64,000 bases of DNA from Paulinella micropora. Lineage: Eukaryota > Cercozoa > Imbricatea > Euglyphida. The notes under the pieces are model-generated. The model did not search any database. It saw only the letters and a program-made list of their open reading frames with translations, and was not told the DNA's origin. The stretch is from the NCBI GenBank assembly GCA_009731375.1, contig BJOX01000074.1, forward strand, positions 691,786 through 755,785, written 5' to 3'. Position numbers and translations under genes: made by a program. Each line of letters starts with the position of its first letter. Positions within the stretch are counted from its first letter, which is position 1. Below are positions 50,828-62,389 of this stretch, one piece after another.

Positions 50828-51114
50828 GTAGCATTCGCTATCTCTTCACCTACATTTGCCTCGATTTCAGTGATACTGGTCTCTTTTAAATCAGTCGCCA
50901 TAAATGGTGTGCTTGGTTCCTCCATTATAATTTTTGCTAGTGTAGCCTCCAATGGAATAACTACTTTCACGTTGTCGTCACTTGGCTTGTATTGCTCATA
51001 GAAAGAAACAATGTCGGGCTGAGTCCATTTAATTGTTGGCTTTTTAATTTCGCTGTTAATGTTCCATTTTTCAATTTCATTCAAGTAGTCTTGTTTGGTG
51101 TTCAGGTCAGTCAT
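50803..51114 (-). CDS. Hypothetical protein, 103 aa (PLV-C)
   Basis: Starts MTDLNTKQDYLNEIEKWNIN; acidic, no recognised motif. It lies between the two ExoX-like genes, a position with no homologous gene in PLV-A. Confidence 0.5.
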   Translation of the reverse strand: MTDLNTKQDYLNEIEKWNINSEIKKPTIKWTQPDIVSFYEQYKPSDDNVKVVIPLEATLAKIIMEEPSTPFMATDLKETSITEIEANVGEEIANATCTEVGLY

Positions 51115-51154
51115 CTTATATATAAAGGTTTAAAAAAAATCTTTTAGCAAAATA

Positions 51155-51442
51155 TCAAATATATTTTTTTACTTCGCTTTTAATGTCTGTAAATTTATCA
51201 AACCATGGCTGTTTCATAACCCATTCAAGATATGGTTTGTCAATGGTAGCAATATCTGAAACCTTCATTCCGCGATACTTACCAAATGGAAAAACATCAG
51301 TTGGCTTTCCTTTTCTATTTTTTTCAATTGCCTTAATTTCTTCATCAATCATCTGTTGGACATCTCTTACTGAAAAGAATTCCTTATTCTTCTCAATTGA
51401 AAGTCGTCCAAATTTTTCAGATAGTCTGGTGAGGGTTGTCAT
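51155..51442 (-). CDS. ExoX C-terminal-like small protein 1 (PLV-C)
   Basis: 95 residues, intact: MTTLTRLSEKFGRLSIEKNK, then FPFGKYRGMKVSDIATIDKP and YLEWVMKQPWF. The intact frame confirms that the PLV-A homologue (10087-10363) is a single gene broken by a frameshift. Confidence 0.72.
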   Translation of the reverse strand: MTTLTRLSEKFGRLSIEKNKEFFSVRDVQQMIDEEIKAIEKNRKGKPTDVFPFGKYRGMKVSDIATIDKPYLEWVMKQPWFDKFTDIKSEVKKYI

Positions 51443-51562
51443 TGGTCTATATAGACTGGTAAAAAATTTTATGGAAAAAAATTAATTATTTAATATTTGA
51501 TATTTTGTTCTGACTTCGTCATCACAAAACATCGTTTTATACTTTAATGGCCGACGATGTTT

Positions 51563-51600
51563 GAGAATAAGCGAGAGTGCGTAGCACGAAGCGCAATTCT
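51563..51600. terminator. Conserved hairpin element 2 of PLV-C
   Basis: Second copy of the 44348-44385 element: GAAT...ATTC, GCG/CGC and GTGC/GCAC arms in the same order. It too starts at a stop codon-like TGA. It lies in the intergenic space between the ExoX-like gene and the PolB 3' end. Confidence 0.5.
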
Positions 51601-51731
51601 TAAATATCATTAATATCCGAAAGGTCTAGTTTCAATCGCATTCTCTACAATTCCGATAACTTGTCTTTTTGTATATGTAAAACTAAATATATTTTCTAAG
51701 TATTCGCTTGTTATATTTTCTTGTGTTTGTC

Positions 51732-54700
51732 TCATGTTATCTTGTTGTTTTCTATTATAACTACTTTTCCAGACTTCTCAATTCGCTTAGCAATCCGTAA
51801 TTCTTCATCAGTCTCCAACAATTCAGCCAGTTCATTTTTACCATTCTCAAATAATTCAGTGTTCGTAATACCTAGCCCGCAACTTATTACACTTAACATA
51901 TTTGGTAAATTCAATGCTTTTTTAGTTTCATAGTTCATACTAAATCCTTTTACTTTCATACTGGCTTTACCATTATCCAATAAGTATCCATAACACTTCG
52001 GCCCGCCTCCCACAAAGGTTTTTATTTTCGCTCCTTTTAATTATCAGTCCCATCTCCCAGTAAATCGCCTGTCTCTACATCTACCTGATTAATTTCTTTG
52101 TTAGTCGTATATATTACGCTGTCTGTGTCATGATACAATATCCTATTACCTAATATGTCCATCATATTGTAAAGTCTCATTCTCGCGTGGCATGTAGTAA
52201 ATAAAGGAACTACAATATTTGTTTTAATCGGGTCGCTCACCGCGTCCTGTTTTAAATCATAACTGGCTTCTACAATTTGGTCGTTAATTATGTTAATATT
52301 TATATTATCAACTGATTTATCGTTCAATAGTTTGTATAATGTATCTTTATCCTTTATCATTTTGTTCTGTGTTTTATTTTGTTTTTGTCCAAACTTGCCC
52401 CATAAAGAGTTCAAGCACAACTTAGCCACTGCTCGCCGTCCTTCGTTTTTAAATATTTTGCTTTCATCCATCTTTACACCCATTTTAACTTCCATGCTGT
52501 TTATGTAATTTTGTTTTTCTGCTTCCGTATTACATCCCGCAGGGTATCTGCTGGACTCTTGTTTTACTTTCAAGAATGTCTTTATGTATTCTTTGAATAG
52601 GCTACTGCTTTGTTCTTTCCAGTGCCATACTTCATATACTTTTATTAACTTATACCCTTTGTCTAAGGCCTTGTTCCAGTTATTGCTCGTTCTTTATCTG
52701 TGTGCTTACATTCGCCGTGTTGCTCGGTCATTCCGCACTTATCGCATAAGTAATACATCATCTTACCTCTGTCCGCCTTCGGTAAGATTGGGTGTAGTAA
52801 GCCTCTCGGCGGTAGCATCTTAACCTTAGCCACTCCGAAATGTTCTCTGTTTATAATTTTATTTTTCATCTCATTTCTCTCCTCCTCGTTGCTTGGTCTA
52901 ATAATTATATGGTGTCCACTTGGATAAAGGTCGTAATACATCACGGTCGGATAAAGTGAGCATATGTCAATATATTTCGCATACTCATTATCATGTCGTG
53001 ATTTCCAATATAATTTAAGAGCATTCACTCTACCTCCAAACATTGCCTCTCGTGGGTTTAGTCCTTCTTGTTCAGTAATTCGTTCGTTTGTATCCTCAGC
53101 CAGTCTTTCACTGGTTTTCATCAGGCTCCATTCGCACTCCCAGATGCTTATCACGTTGTTTTTCTCTTATCATTATTTCCTTATATAGTTCGCCCATTGT
53201 CTTATTCTTCTTCGCATTCAAAGCATTGCCGTTCCGACATTTCTGACATCCGTGCCAATGGCACCCGTAAAACTCATAAGCAGTTTTGTTTTTCTCGTCC
53301 CATCCATCTACATACACACGAGATTGTCCGAGTTGAAACATTTTTTCACCTCCGTTGAATGCGTGCTTAATATCTGTCTTATCCAGTCTGCTTCTGTATG
53401 CTAGCCATTCTACACAAGCCCTAGAAGTCATCCTGTTTTGTTTTTCCGCTTTCAATATCGCAATTGAATTCTCTGGCATAAACTTAGCAGGATACAGAGC
53501 CATAACACAACTCGCGATAGTTGTATATTGAAAAGGGCCAATACCAAACTCTAGAAACTGATTTCTAAAATCTATACAACCCTTCCTCAGTATATAAACA
53601 TCTGAATGACAATACTCTGCGATTTCCTTTGCCATATCAAAGTGGTTATGTGCTTTCACTTGTTCATCATACCATTCAAGAAATTCCTTCGTTTATCTCC
53701 TCGCATCGTGTCGTAGCCATAATGTTTCTTATGGGGCATTACCCCGACATAATTTTTATTTTTTGCAGTATTGAAGAAGTGCGGGAAGAAACCTTTCTTA
53801 AGTTCCGTAAGTCCGAATGTCTTTGGAAAGTCTGACAATGGCATCGTAAGAAAACTTAGGCTGTCTATAAAGCGATACTTCTTAAGTGTCATCATCATAA
53901 TCTTACCGCCCTCATAAATTACAAATGGAGTTTGACCATTATCAACCAACCACTTAAGAATAAACTGACAATCATAACCGCGGGCATTGTATGCGATAAA
54001 TGTAAATCCGCTGTGCTTAGGGTCAAAAACCCACTTACAGAAATCTTGAATGTTCTTATGTATATTAATAGGCGGTTCCTTCGCATCGTAATACTGGCTT
54101 TCAGCTTAACAATGTGTTCGCCTGTGTCCTGTGTCGCTTCAAAGTCAAAGAATATGTATTGCTCTGACGGCGGTAAGATTTCTTTTTGGACTATTTCACA
54201 TTGGTCTTCAAGCGATTTCACTAGTTTACAATTTCGGCATTTCGCATATCCGCATTTGTGATCATCCTTCTTTCTGTACGATTTACATTTCGCTTTAACA
54301 TCGCAGTTTGTCGTCCTGTGGTTATTAAAGCATTCAGTGTTTGGAAACTTTCTATTACACTGCTCACATTCTTTCCACAGGCTCTTGTCATTTATTCCCT
54401 TACAACCCTTGGTTTCACAGATACTACATTTGGCTTCACAGGCATGTCTTTCCTTATACCCTCTTAGACATAACTCACAGAAATTCTTTTTTCCTAGCAT
54501 AGATTTCATGTTAGTTATAGCATCGTAATGTCCTTCAGTCTTTAGAATGTAAAAGTTAGACAGCCGTTCGCCGTTCGCATCAAGTAGATCTGTTTTATAA
54601 ACGATTTTGTCAGGGAATTCAATAATAACCAGATTGTATTTAACGTGATTAGCGAATGTATTAATTTCTGGTATCCCACACACATCCTTAATAACTTTCG

Positions 54701-55553
54701 CTTCATCGTGTAAAGCCTCTGCCATTTCCTGCTGTATCTTTCGTCCTCGCATAATTTGTGAGTATTTTTGATGTTTTTAAATTTTTGCTTTGACTACAAC
54801 GATTGCTCGTGCTAAGCATAACTTATCGCTGTTTGTAATACAGATTACTCCTTTCTTTCTGTAGATATCCAATTTGTTCAAAACCTGTAGCCTTGTCCCG
54901 CCCGTCGGCATTTTAACAGATTTCAACACAAATTTTAATTTATCAAAGTTTATTCCGTTCTCGTCCATGTAAAGACTTTCGTTGCTTTGAAATATTGCTG
55001 ACAATCTTTCTAAAACTTTTTCAACCGAGATTTGATTAACTTTGTGTAAGCCTGTTGATACTTTTCCATAGTAATCCACAAACTCAATACCTAGGCTAAC
55101 CTTATCTGCAGGTGATTGTCGTCTTACAAAGTCGTTCAACACAATCTCAATAAATCTTATCACATCGCGCATCGTAAATGATCGGAAGTTGCCGTTAATC
55201 CTTACCGCATATCGGCTTTCATTTATTCCTAGTTCGTGTTCCTTGCTGTCGTCCCTCATGATATCATAATTACCATACCTCAACAAGTCTCTGTAATTTT
55301 CTTTCAGTTCTTTTTTCTCTTCAATCGTAGGTAAAGGTGGCGCTATTGGTATAGCATGGTGCTCAAAATACACTGCGCTCCTTACTTGGTTCAAGTAGTT
55401 TTGGGCTGTCGGTGTATCAATTTTATACCCCCTTACCTTCGGTTTGATATATAGCACATCCCGACCCCTGACAGACTTGATTTCGTAATTTATCTTATAT
55501 TCCCTTAATCTATCCAACCTGTAGACCTTGCCGTTATACGTGTGTGTCTCCAT
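51732..55553 (-). pseudogene. Polinton-type DNA polymerase B with zinc fingers, broken (PLV-C)
   Basis: About 1,270 codons in several frames. From 55553: N-terminal domain ending ITNSDKLCLARAIVV, in-frame TAA at 54779-54777, a cysteine-rich zinc region (CSICETKGC ... CRNC, 54230-54480), exonuclease motif I (FFDFEATQDTGEH, about 54140), motif II (AYNARGYDCQFILKWL, about 53960), an endonuclease-like block (YEFYGCHWHGCQKC, about 53240), palm motifs DICSLYPTVM (about 52955), LNSLWGKFG (about 52405) and YHDTDSVIY (about 52120). This is the DNA_pol_B_2 type of animal and protist Polintons, unlike the PLV-A enzyme. Frame breaks lie near 54100, 53660, 53130, 52680 and 52040. Confidence 0.88.
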
Positions 55554-55715
55554 GTTTGATAATAGTATATCAAGGAAAATATAATTTTATAAAATTAAAA
55601 TATTTGTCTGCCTCAATCGGTCGTCCCCTCGTGGCCTCGTGTGTATCCTATATATAAGGACCCTCCCTTGTCTTTAAATAGAAATTCAGTGGTTCCCGCA
55701 GAGAAACCTTTTTGA

Positions 55716-56242
55716 TTACTGATACTTACCATACCCGCAACCGCAGTGGCAGTTATGTTCCATGTATCCGCACATATTACATCTATCATCACAAGTGGCT
55801 TCGCACACATCATCTTTCTTTATTCTCTCCGTATACTCTTTGCTTGGTCTTGGAGGAACTGGAGGTTTTTCTTTTTCTGTTGCTGAAATATGTTTCTGAG
55901 ACTTCATATGTCGCGCTTTGTTTCCATTATGTATTTCGGAACCACATTCACACTTAAAATCTTTATGCTTCCAAATTGTCTTCTTTTCTTTTTTGATTAT
56001 TCTTGTTTATTTATCGTAATTAATTTTCCATTCCTCGTATTTAGGTATTATATTTTCTTCGTGATACTTCTTTGCTTCTTCAATGCTTGCTCTTTTGATT
56101 TTTTCTTTCCGATGCAGAAACTCTTACACATAACCTTTCCTCCTCTCCATTGAACTTTTACCATTGGTCTCTTTTCGTTATTCTTTACCATGACACAACC
56201 TCTGGACATTCTAAATCTCTGAGTGTCTTCGTTTGTCATCAT
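55716..56242 (-). pseudogene. AP2-like and zinc-finger DNA-binding protein, broken (PLV-C)
   Basis: The N-terminus (56242) has GCVMVKNNEKRPMVKVQWRG and GKVMCKSFCIGK, like the three-strand AP2 fold found in viral HNH and AP2 proteins. After a frameshift in an A-run near 56110 and an in-frame TAA it continues to KCECGSEIHNGNKARHMKSQ, a Cys-x-Cys...His...His finger common in PLV and giant-virus proteins, and a Cys-rich tail (CGYMEHNCHCGCGYG). First gene at the PLV-C right end. Joining the two parts is inference. Confidence 0.5.
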
Positions 56243-56366
56243 TTATGTGTCTTTATTTTATTTATTTAAATAATAATTATTTACAGATAGCCTTTTTTCT
56301 TTCTTTTGTTTGTATGTATTAGTTATAAACAGGTAGACGAAATAATAAATAACGGCTCTTAGTGTG

Positions 56367-56382
56367 GTTTCTCTAGAGAAAC
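56367..56382. repeat. 16-nt perfect palindrome at the PLV-C right edge
   Basis: GTTTCTCTAGAGAAAC. It lies about 130 bp beyond the last PLV-C gene, close to where a TIR would be expected. No inverted partner was seen at the left end. Confidence 0.4.
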
Positions 56383-56830
56383 TGCACTGAAGATCTGTCC
56401 TGAAGTGGCCCCCTATAGTACTTCTACAGACATAAGGTAAAAAATGGGGGGTGCAGTAGGAAAAGAATCTATTTCTGTGTAGTGATTGCCCCAAAAATGA
56501 ACAATGTGCCACTGTCCTTTATCGAGCGGCACGTGTACAGACGCATGCACCACGTCAGAAGCAATCGTTGAGCAGGTTTGTTTTTTTTGCAAATCTCCTA
56601 TGTCGTGTTGGTTCGCAAGTATCCCTTCTTGTTTTTCCAGCATCTTTTCTTGGTTTTTGAAAATTTCCTTAATAATGTACATGAAGGCATGTGTATGTAC
56701 AGTATGTATGCATTTTTTTGTTGCACAAACACTGCATTTAATCGAGACGAATCCTTGTCCTCGTAGGGGTTGAGTGGAAAATAAGGGGTGAATAAGAGTG
56801 GGGTCACTTAATACTTACGTATTTTATTGT
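56383..56830. other. Host sequence between PLV-C and the TATG array
   Basis: About 450 bp without a recognisable gene. Short open frames on both strands show no conserved features. Confidence 0.4.
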
Positions 56831-57618
56831 ATGTACATATGTACTTATGTAGTTAAATGTATGTATGTATGTGTATGTATGTATGTATGTATGCACGTAT
56901 GTATGTATGTATGTATGTATGTATGTATGTATGTATATATGTATGTATGTATGTATGTATTTATGTATTTATGCATGCATGCATGCATGTGTATGTATGT
57001 TTGCATGTATGTATGTATGTATGTATTCACATATGTATGTATATGTGTGCACATATGTATGTATGCATGTGTATGTATGTATGTATGTATGTATGCATGC
57101 ATGTATGTATGTATGCATGCATGTATGTGTGCATGCATGTATGTATGTATGCATGTATGCATGTATGTATGTATGTATGTATGCATGCATGCATGCATGC
57201 ATGTATGTATGTATGTATATATGTATGTGTGTATGTATGTATGTATTCACATATGTATGTATATGTATGCACATATGTATGTATGTATATGTATGTATGT
57301 ATGTATGTATGTATGCATGTATGTATGTATGAATGCATGTATGTATGCATGCATGTATGTATGTATGTACGTATTTATGTATGTATGTTGTATGTATGTA
57401 TGTGCGTACGTACGTATGTACGTACGTATGTATGTATGTATGTATGTACGTACGTACGTACGTATGTATGTATGTATGTATGTATGTATGCATGCATGCA
57501 TGCATGTATGCATGTATGTATGCATGTATGTGTGTATGTATGTATGCATGCATGTATGTATGTATCGCTATGTATATATGTATGTATGTATGTATGTATC
57601 GCTATGTATGTATGTATG

Positions 57619-57650
<32 letters not shown>

Positions 57651-58070
57651 TGTATGTACGTGTGTATGTGTGTATGTACATATGTATGTATGTATACATG
57701 TACACATATGTACGTATGTATGTATGTGCATGTATGTATGTATGTATGTATGTATGTATGTACATATGTACGTATGTAAGTATGTATGTAAGTATGTATG
57801 TAAGTATGTATATATGTAAATATGTATGTATGTATGTATTATATGTATGTATGTATGTATGTATCCTTGTATGTATGTATGTATGTATGCATGTATGTAT
57901 GTATGTATGTATGTATGTATGTATGCATGTATGCATGTATGTATGTATTACATTGTATGTATTTATGCATGTATGTATTTTATGTATGTTTTTGCATTGT
58001 ATGTAATATTGTATCGTATGTATCGTATTGATCGTATGTATGTATGTATGTGTGTATATATATGTGTATT

Positions 58071-58103
<33 letters not shown>

Positions 58104-58340
58104 ATGTATGTATATCTATGTATCTATGTATCTATGTACGTACGTATGTATGTATGTATGAGTCTTGTAATATACGTATACTATGTATGTATGTATGTAT
58201 GTATGCATGCATGTATCTATGTATGTATGTATGTCGGTTTGTCGGTTTGTCTGTCTGTCTGTCTCTCTCTCTAGCTATGTATGTACGTATGCATGTATTT
58301 ATGTATGTTTGTTTGTTTGTAATTTTTTGGCCTGAGTTGA
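56831..58340. repeat. TATG microsatellite, 1.4 kb, with TACG and GCATG variants
   Basis: TATG/CATG/TACG tetranucleotide array. It is open in most frames because TATG repeats avoid stops, giving long spurious Tyr-Val-Cys-Met frames on the plus strand and His-Thr-Ile frames on the minus strand. Confidence 0.96.
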
Positions 58341-58454
58341 ATCATTTGCCCAAAGTCACGATTTATAGTTATTTTACCCCAAGTATTTTGCTTGACTGAT
58401 CCAGACAGCACGATGTGTGCATTTAATAATTATGTATGCATGCATGCATGCATC

Positions 58455-58499
<45 letters not shown>

Positions 58500-59103
58500 A
58501 CATATGTATATATATACATATATTATATATATATATATATGTATATATATGTGTGTATCTGTGTGTATCTGTGTGTGTCTGTGTCTGTGTGTCTGTGTGT
58601 GTATGTATGTATGTATGTATATATATATATATATATGTATATGTATATATGTGTATGCACTTATGGTTACATACATACGTACATCCTGTTGATGTCTCGC
58701 AATTGTTGGTTTCATGCAGGGTTGTAGCCAAGATGCTACCGTTGTATGGTCTGGCGTCTTCTTTGCCGCCTTACCGCGCAGCTGCTGTTGCTCTCATGTG
58801 GAGCCTGCTGTTGAGTGTAAGTCGTGCCGTCTCCATCACGGGTGGCAGTCTCAAATTAAAGGTTTCTCAGATGAGGAGAGAGAGANNNNNNNNNNGAGAG
58901 AGTGGATGTGAGAGGAAGAGAGAGAGAGAGACGGGGAGGGGGGAGGCAGGGAAAGAGTTTGAGGAGAGGAAAGGAGGGAGAGAGGGAGGGGGGGGTCACT
59001 GGCGGCACTCTCAAGCTGCAGTTTTCTCAGTTCGAGGGAGAAAGCAGGGAGTGGAGAGGGGAGAGTGAGTCTGTGTGTATGTGTTGAGAGAGAGAGAGAG
59101 AGA

Positions 59104-59139
<36 letters not shown>

Positions 59140-59273
59140 AGAAATTATAACAGCAAAGAACAATAACATGCAACAGCTACATCAGTAAAAGTCATATGTG
59201 AAACGTAAGTTGTGTGTGTGCGTGTGTGTGTGCGTTGAGAGAGAGAGAGAACAGGCACAGCCAGGCAGGCCAA

Positions 59274-59326
<53 letters not shown>

Positions 59327-59340
59327 GGNNNNNNNNNNCG
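58341..59340. repeat. TA/TG, GA and poly-C repeats with N gaps
   Basis: TA/TG repeats (58440-58660), GA-rich tracts (58880-59130), poly-C (59275-59324) and N gaps at 58886-58895 and 59329-59338. Plus-strand pieces such as VTGGTLKLQFSQFEG (near 58996) may be exons of the IPT-like gene that follows. Confidence 0.7.
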
Positions 59341-59428
59341 ACATTGAACTTGCCTACGCTTGGGGGAGGCAGCTCTCCCTACACTGTGCAGTTCGCAGGC
59401 GACTTCGGAGCCACGGTGTGTTCTCTCT

Positions 59429-59488
<60 letters not shown>

Positions 59489-59822
59489 GCTGCTGCTGCT
59501 GCTGCACCCCATCTACCTACTCTACTCTACTCTCCATCTCTCTTAAATCAGGTGACCCCGATTTACCTCAAGTCGGCTGCCTTCCTGAACACAAACTTCT
59601 CTTGTTCCTCCGTCTCCAACACTGCCACCAGGTGCACACACACACACACACACACCGCCAACCTCATTCTCTCTCTCTCTCTCTCCCTCCCTCCTCAGTG
59701 TCACCTGCACCTTGCCGGAGGCTGCGGGCACTAGCAATCAAGTTCACTCTCATCACCAGCGGGCAGACTAGTACTTTGACCAGGACGGACGTCATCAACT
59801 TCCCTGCTCCGCAAATCCAGGT
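59341..59822 (+). CDS. Host IPT/TIG-like gene, three partial exons
   Basis: Exons at about 59341-59415 (LPTLGGGSSPYTVQFAGDF), 59552-59631 (VTPIYLKSAAFLNTNFSCSS) and 59699-59822 (VTCTLPEAAGTS ... ITSGQTSTLTRTDVINFPAP). Introns 59416-59551 and 59632-59698 have GT...AG ends and CT- or CA-rich interiors. The V-x-C-x-LP-x-G and SGGQTS patterns are those of IPT/TIG beta-sandwich repeats in large protist surface proteins. The last exon needs a one-base shift after GTS. Both ends of the gene are outside or in gaps. Confidence 0.5.
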
Positions 59823-60100
59823 CATTTACTGTTTGTGTGTGTGATGCAAAGCCGGGCGGGGGGGGGGGGGGGGGGGGAGGGNNNNNNNNNNCCCCGGGGT
59901 ATCATACCTGGTATCATACCGGGTATGGAAGGGGTATCGCTTGGCTGTGATATGGGTTAGGGCTCTCTGCTGAACGCTCTCCGGCCGTCGCGCGTGACAT
60001 GTTCGCCCTTCGTAAGCCATTCGCCCTGCTCATGCCGCAAGACCTCGTCCACTGCGTCCCAGACGATACACTCCCACAGGAGGCCGTCGAGACGTGTCGT
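59823..60100. other. Poly-G tract, N gap and short non-coding stretch
   Basis: Poly-G (about 59860-59879), 10 N (59882-59891), then a GGTATCATACC inverted repeat. No gene is evident. Confidence 0.5.
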
Positions 60101-60106
60101 AAGATT

Positions 60107-62285
60107 TTATTTCTTGACGACAACACCCCCCGCTGGAGAGGATGTAGATGCGTATGGGTTTGGAGAATGTCGCGGCCCCTGGCCCCAATACGGGTTCGAG
60201 GAGCTCGATGAGCTCGACGACGATGACCAGTATGGGCTAGGTGAACTCGAGGGGGATCTCTGATAGGAGCTGGACCCCGTATAAGAGTGTTCTCCCCATG
60301 AGGTGGATGTGACGAAGGACAGTATGTCGAACTGTGGTTCGTTTGCCTTGGCCTGATGATCAGGCAACGACAATCCCACAGCCTGCATGGCCTGCAGCAA
60401 GATGTTTGCCCGTCGCATACGTTCGTCCTTGTTCGGCTTAGAGCCGAAGATCTTCTTCACAAAAGTTGCATCCCACGCGGACACTTCGACCAATCGGTCA
60501 ACGCGAAAACTCTGAAGCGAGAATGCGCGGTCATCGGCATCCTGTGCCTGTGACAAGACGTTGCGAATGTATATTTCCCCCGTTGTTCGGCCCTTGGTGG
60601 TCGTTGCTCTAGCGATGCCCTTAAGGACTTCCACCAGTAACATCGCCAAATCCGCACGAACAAGGGGCGTGATCAACTTGTGGGAGGTCCACGATTTCGT
60701 TGTGTGGCACATCGGCTTCCCACATACGTTGTGCCATTGCCGACGCCAGGTCGGCGACAATAACAGGGTCGCACATGAAACCCCAGTTGGCTCCCTTTAC
60801 AAATTGTTCGAGCAGGTAATGAGGTCGCCCGGGAGGCTTCAATTGTCCCCCCTGAATCAATCGGCCCGCTTTCTCATCCCATTGTGGCCACTTGTGCGTT
60901 AACAAGTCTTGGGATGCCCAACGACTGGCTTTGTTGGCTAATATCTGTTTAGTGTCAGCAGCGGTTAGACTGAACTGTCCAATCGTGCTGTCTAGACACG
61001 TATAGCCCAACAAAAGCAAGATACCTTCGCCATAATCAATATTGACTTGCGGTTTATACTTGCCATAGTCAAAAGTTGTGGCCTTGTCGAGCCGAGTCAG
61101 AGCTCGTTCAACCAATTTGTCGTTCGCTTTCTTTTGTTCTTCTGTGGTGTTTGAAGGTCGGTTGTGTCCGCCACCCCCCTGGTTTCGCTGGGGTGGGACA
61201 ACTACCGTTTTGTGAAAGAAAACGAATGTCGTTCCCTCTGGGACGACGGTTGCTCTGCCATCATTGCCATATGTGACATGAACCTCGTTCGCCAAGCAAA
61301 TTCGGAGGATGTCACTGATGGTCTGTGCTACTAACTCGCACATAGCGAGGAAGTTGCACCAGTAGAGCTTAACCGCCGGGTGGGGAGCAATTTTCTTTTC
61401 CACCGCCTTACCACCTCTAATAGCCTTCTCAAACACCATGGTGGCCTTGAAGTATTTGAACTTCGTTGCCATCCTACTCACCCAGGTCCACTGATGCTGT
61501 TCGATTGTATCAAGCAGCTCGTTAAGGGTGTCCCGGGCTTGGGCAGCTGCTGTTGAATCGTCCTCAGAGGGGAGAAGCTGTTTCTTCCAGCTCTTGTGCT
61601 CTGTGAGGGTGAGATTCCAAATTGCAACCGCAGCACTCAGGTTTCGTGCTGAAACTATATTCCAAGCTTGTATCTCCGAGATAAACACCAGCAACCCTGC
61701 CGAGTTGGGCCACTTTGTGTCTGTAGCTAGTTCTTTATCTGGGTCCTGTGTGAAAGGAAAAGTGAGAGAGGGTTGCAGATCCTTTTTTTCGATGAATAAG
61801 GTATTCAGCAGAGCTGGGTACCTTTGGTGGTTTATCTGCCACGCTTCGTCTAATAAGGAGTCACGCACGGTTGCTAGAACCCTGTAGAGGTCCATAACAT
61901 GATGTATGGTAGCGGTACCATTTGCAGTAAGGCTCGGATTGAACAAATGCATCAGTCCAATAGCCCCTTGTATCGAGGGCTCCTTCAACACACACCCGTA
62001 CCAAGTCGCTTCCTCATACATGTTATTTGAGAAAAGATGCATCGAGTTGTCATTTAGGTTTGTCCCATGTTCCATGTCATCTAGAGGGTTGCCTGGCCAT
62101 CCCTCGGCTGGGCCTCGGTATCGGTCCAGCACTACCTTCGTTTGAATTGCACGAGCCGGAATTACCAACCCATTGTCGGGCCCTCTCCATAGGGCGAGGG
62201 ACAGGTTCCTCCTGTGCTCTTCCTCCTCCCCTTGCGGGAGTGGTAAAACCGCCGCCTGTGGCGGGCGTGTCGTTACCGTCTGCAT
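60107..62285 (-). pseudogene. Unrecognised ~720-codon coding region, one frameshift
   Basis: Main frame 62285-60621 (554 codons, start MQTVTTRPPQAAVLPLPQGE) overlaps a second frame 60760-60107. The coding signal moves from the first to the second near 60660: VPHNEIVDLPQ gives way to ITPLVRADLAMLLVEVLKG. The body is helical and globular (HVMDLYRVLATVRDSLLDEA); the tail is a Ser/Pro/Tyr-rich tract (SSSSSNPYWGQGP). This resembles a Gag or nucleoprotein in layout only; no family motif or zinc knuckle is seen, and it does not match the Gag at 35254. A second ATG in another frame at 62295 (MSEDADGNDTPATGG) could be the real start. Confidence 0.6.
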
Positions 62286-62389
62286 CTTCAGACATGTCTA
62301 GTTTTATTGCGATGGATGGTCTCGTCGTCGAGCCTATCCACGCAATTTTCAGTGTGCCCCTGAAGGGTTACGACAAGCAGAGTCGTATG

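Larger units (their letters stand above)
44100..56300. mobile_element. PLV-C: second, truncated and decayed Polinton-like virus
   Basis: AT-rich segment in reverse gene order to PLV-A: protease, penton, MCP, large virion protein on the plus strand, then two ExoX-like genes, PolB and a zinc-finger gene on the minus strand. No integrase, ATPase or fibre is found, and I could not see TIRs; the left end is cut by the retroelement. It has many frameshifts and nonsense codons and a GC-rich insert at about 45283-46520. Confidence 0.85.

Noticed and set aside
56798-58006. 402-codon open frame rich in Met, Tyr, Val and Cys
   Set aside because: It is a TATG microsatellite; the repeat has no stop in several frames, so the open frame carries no information.
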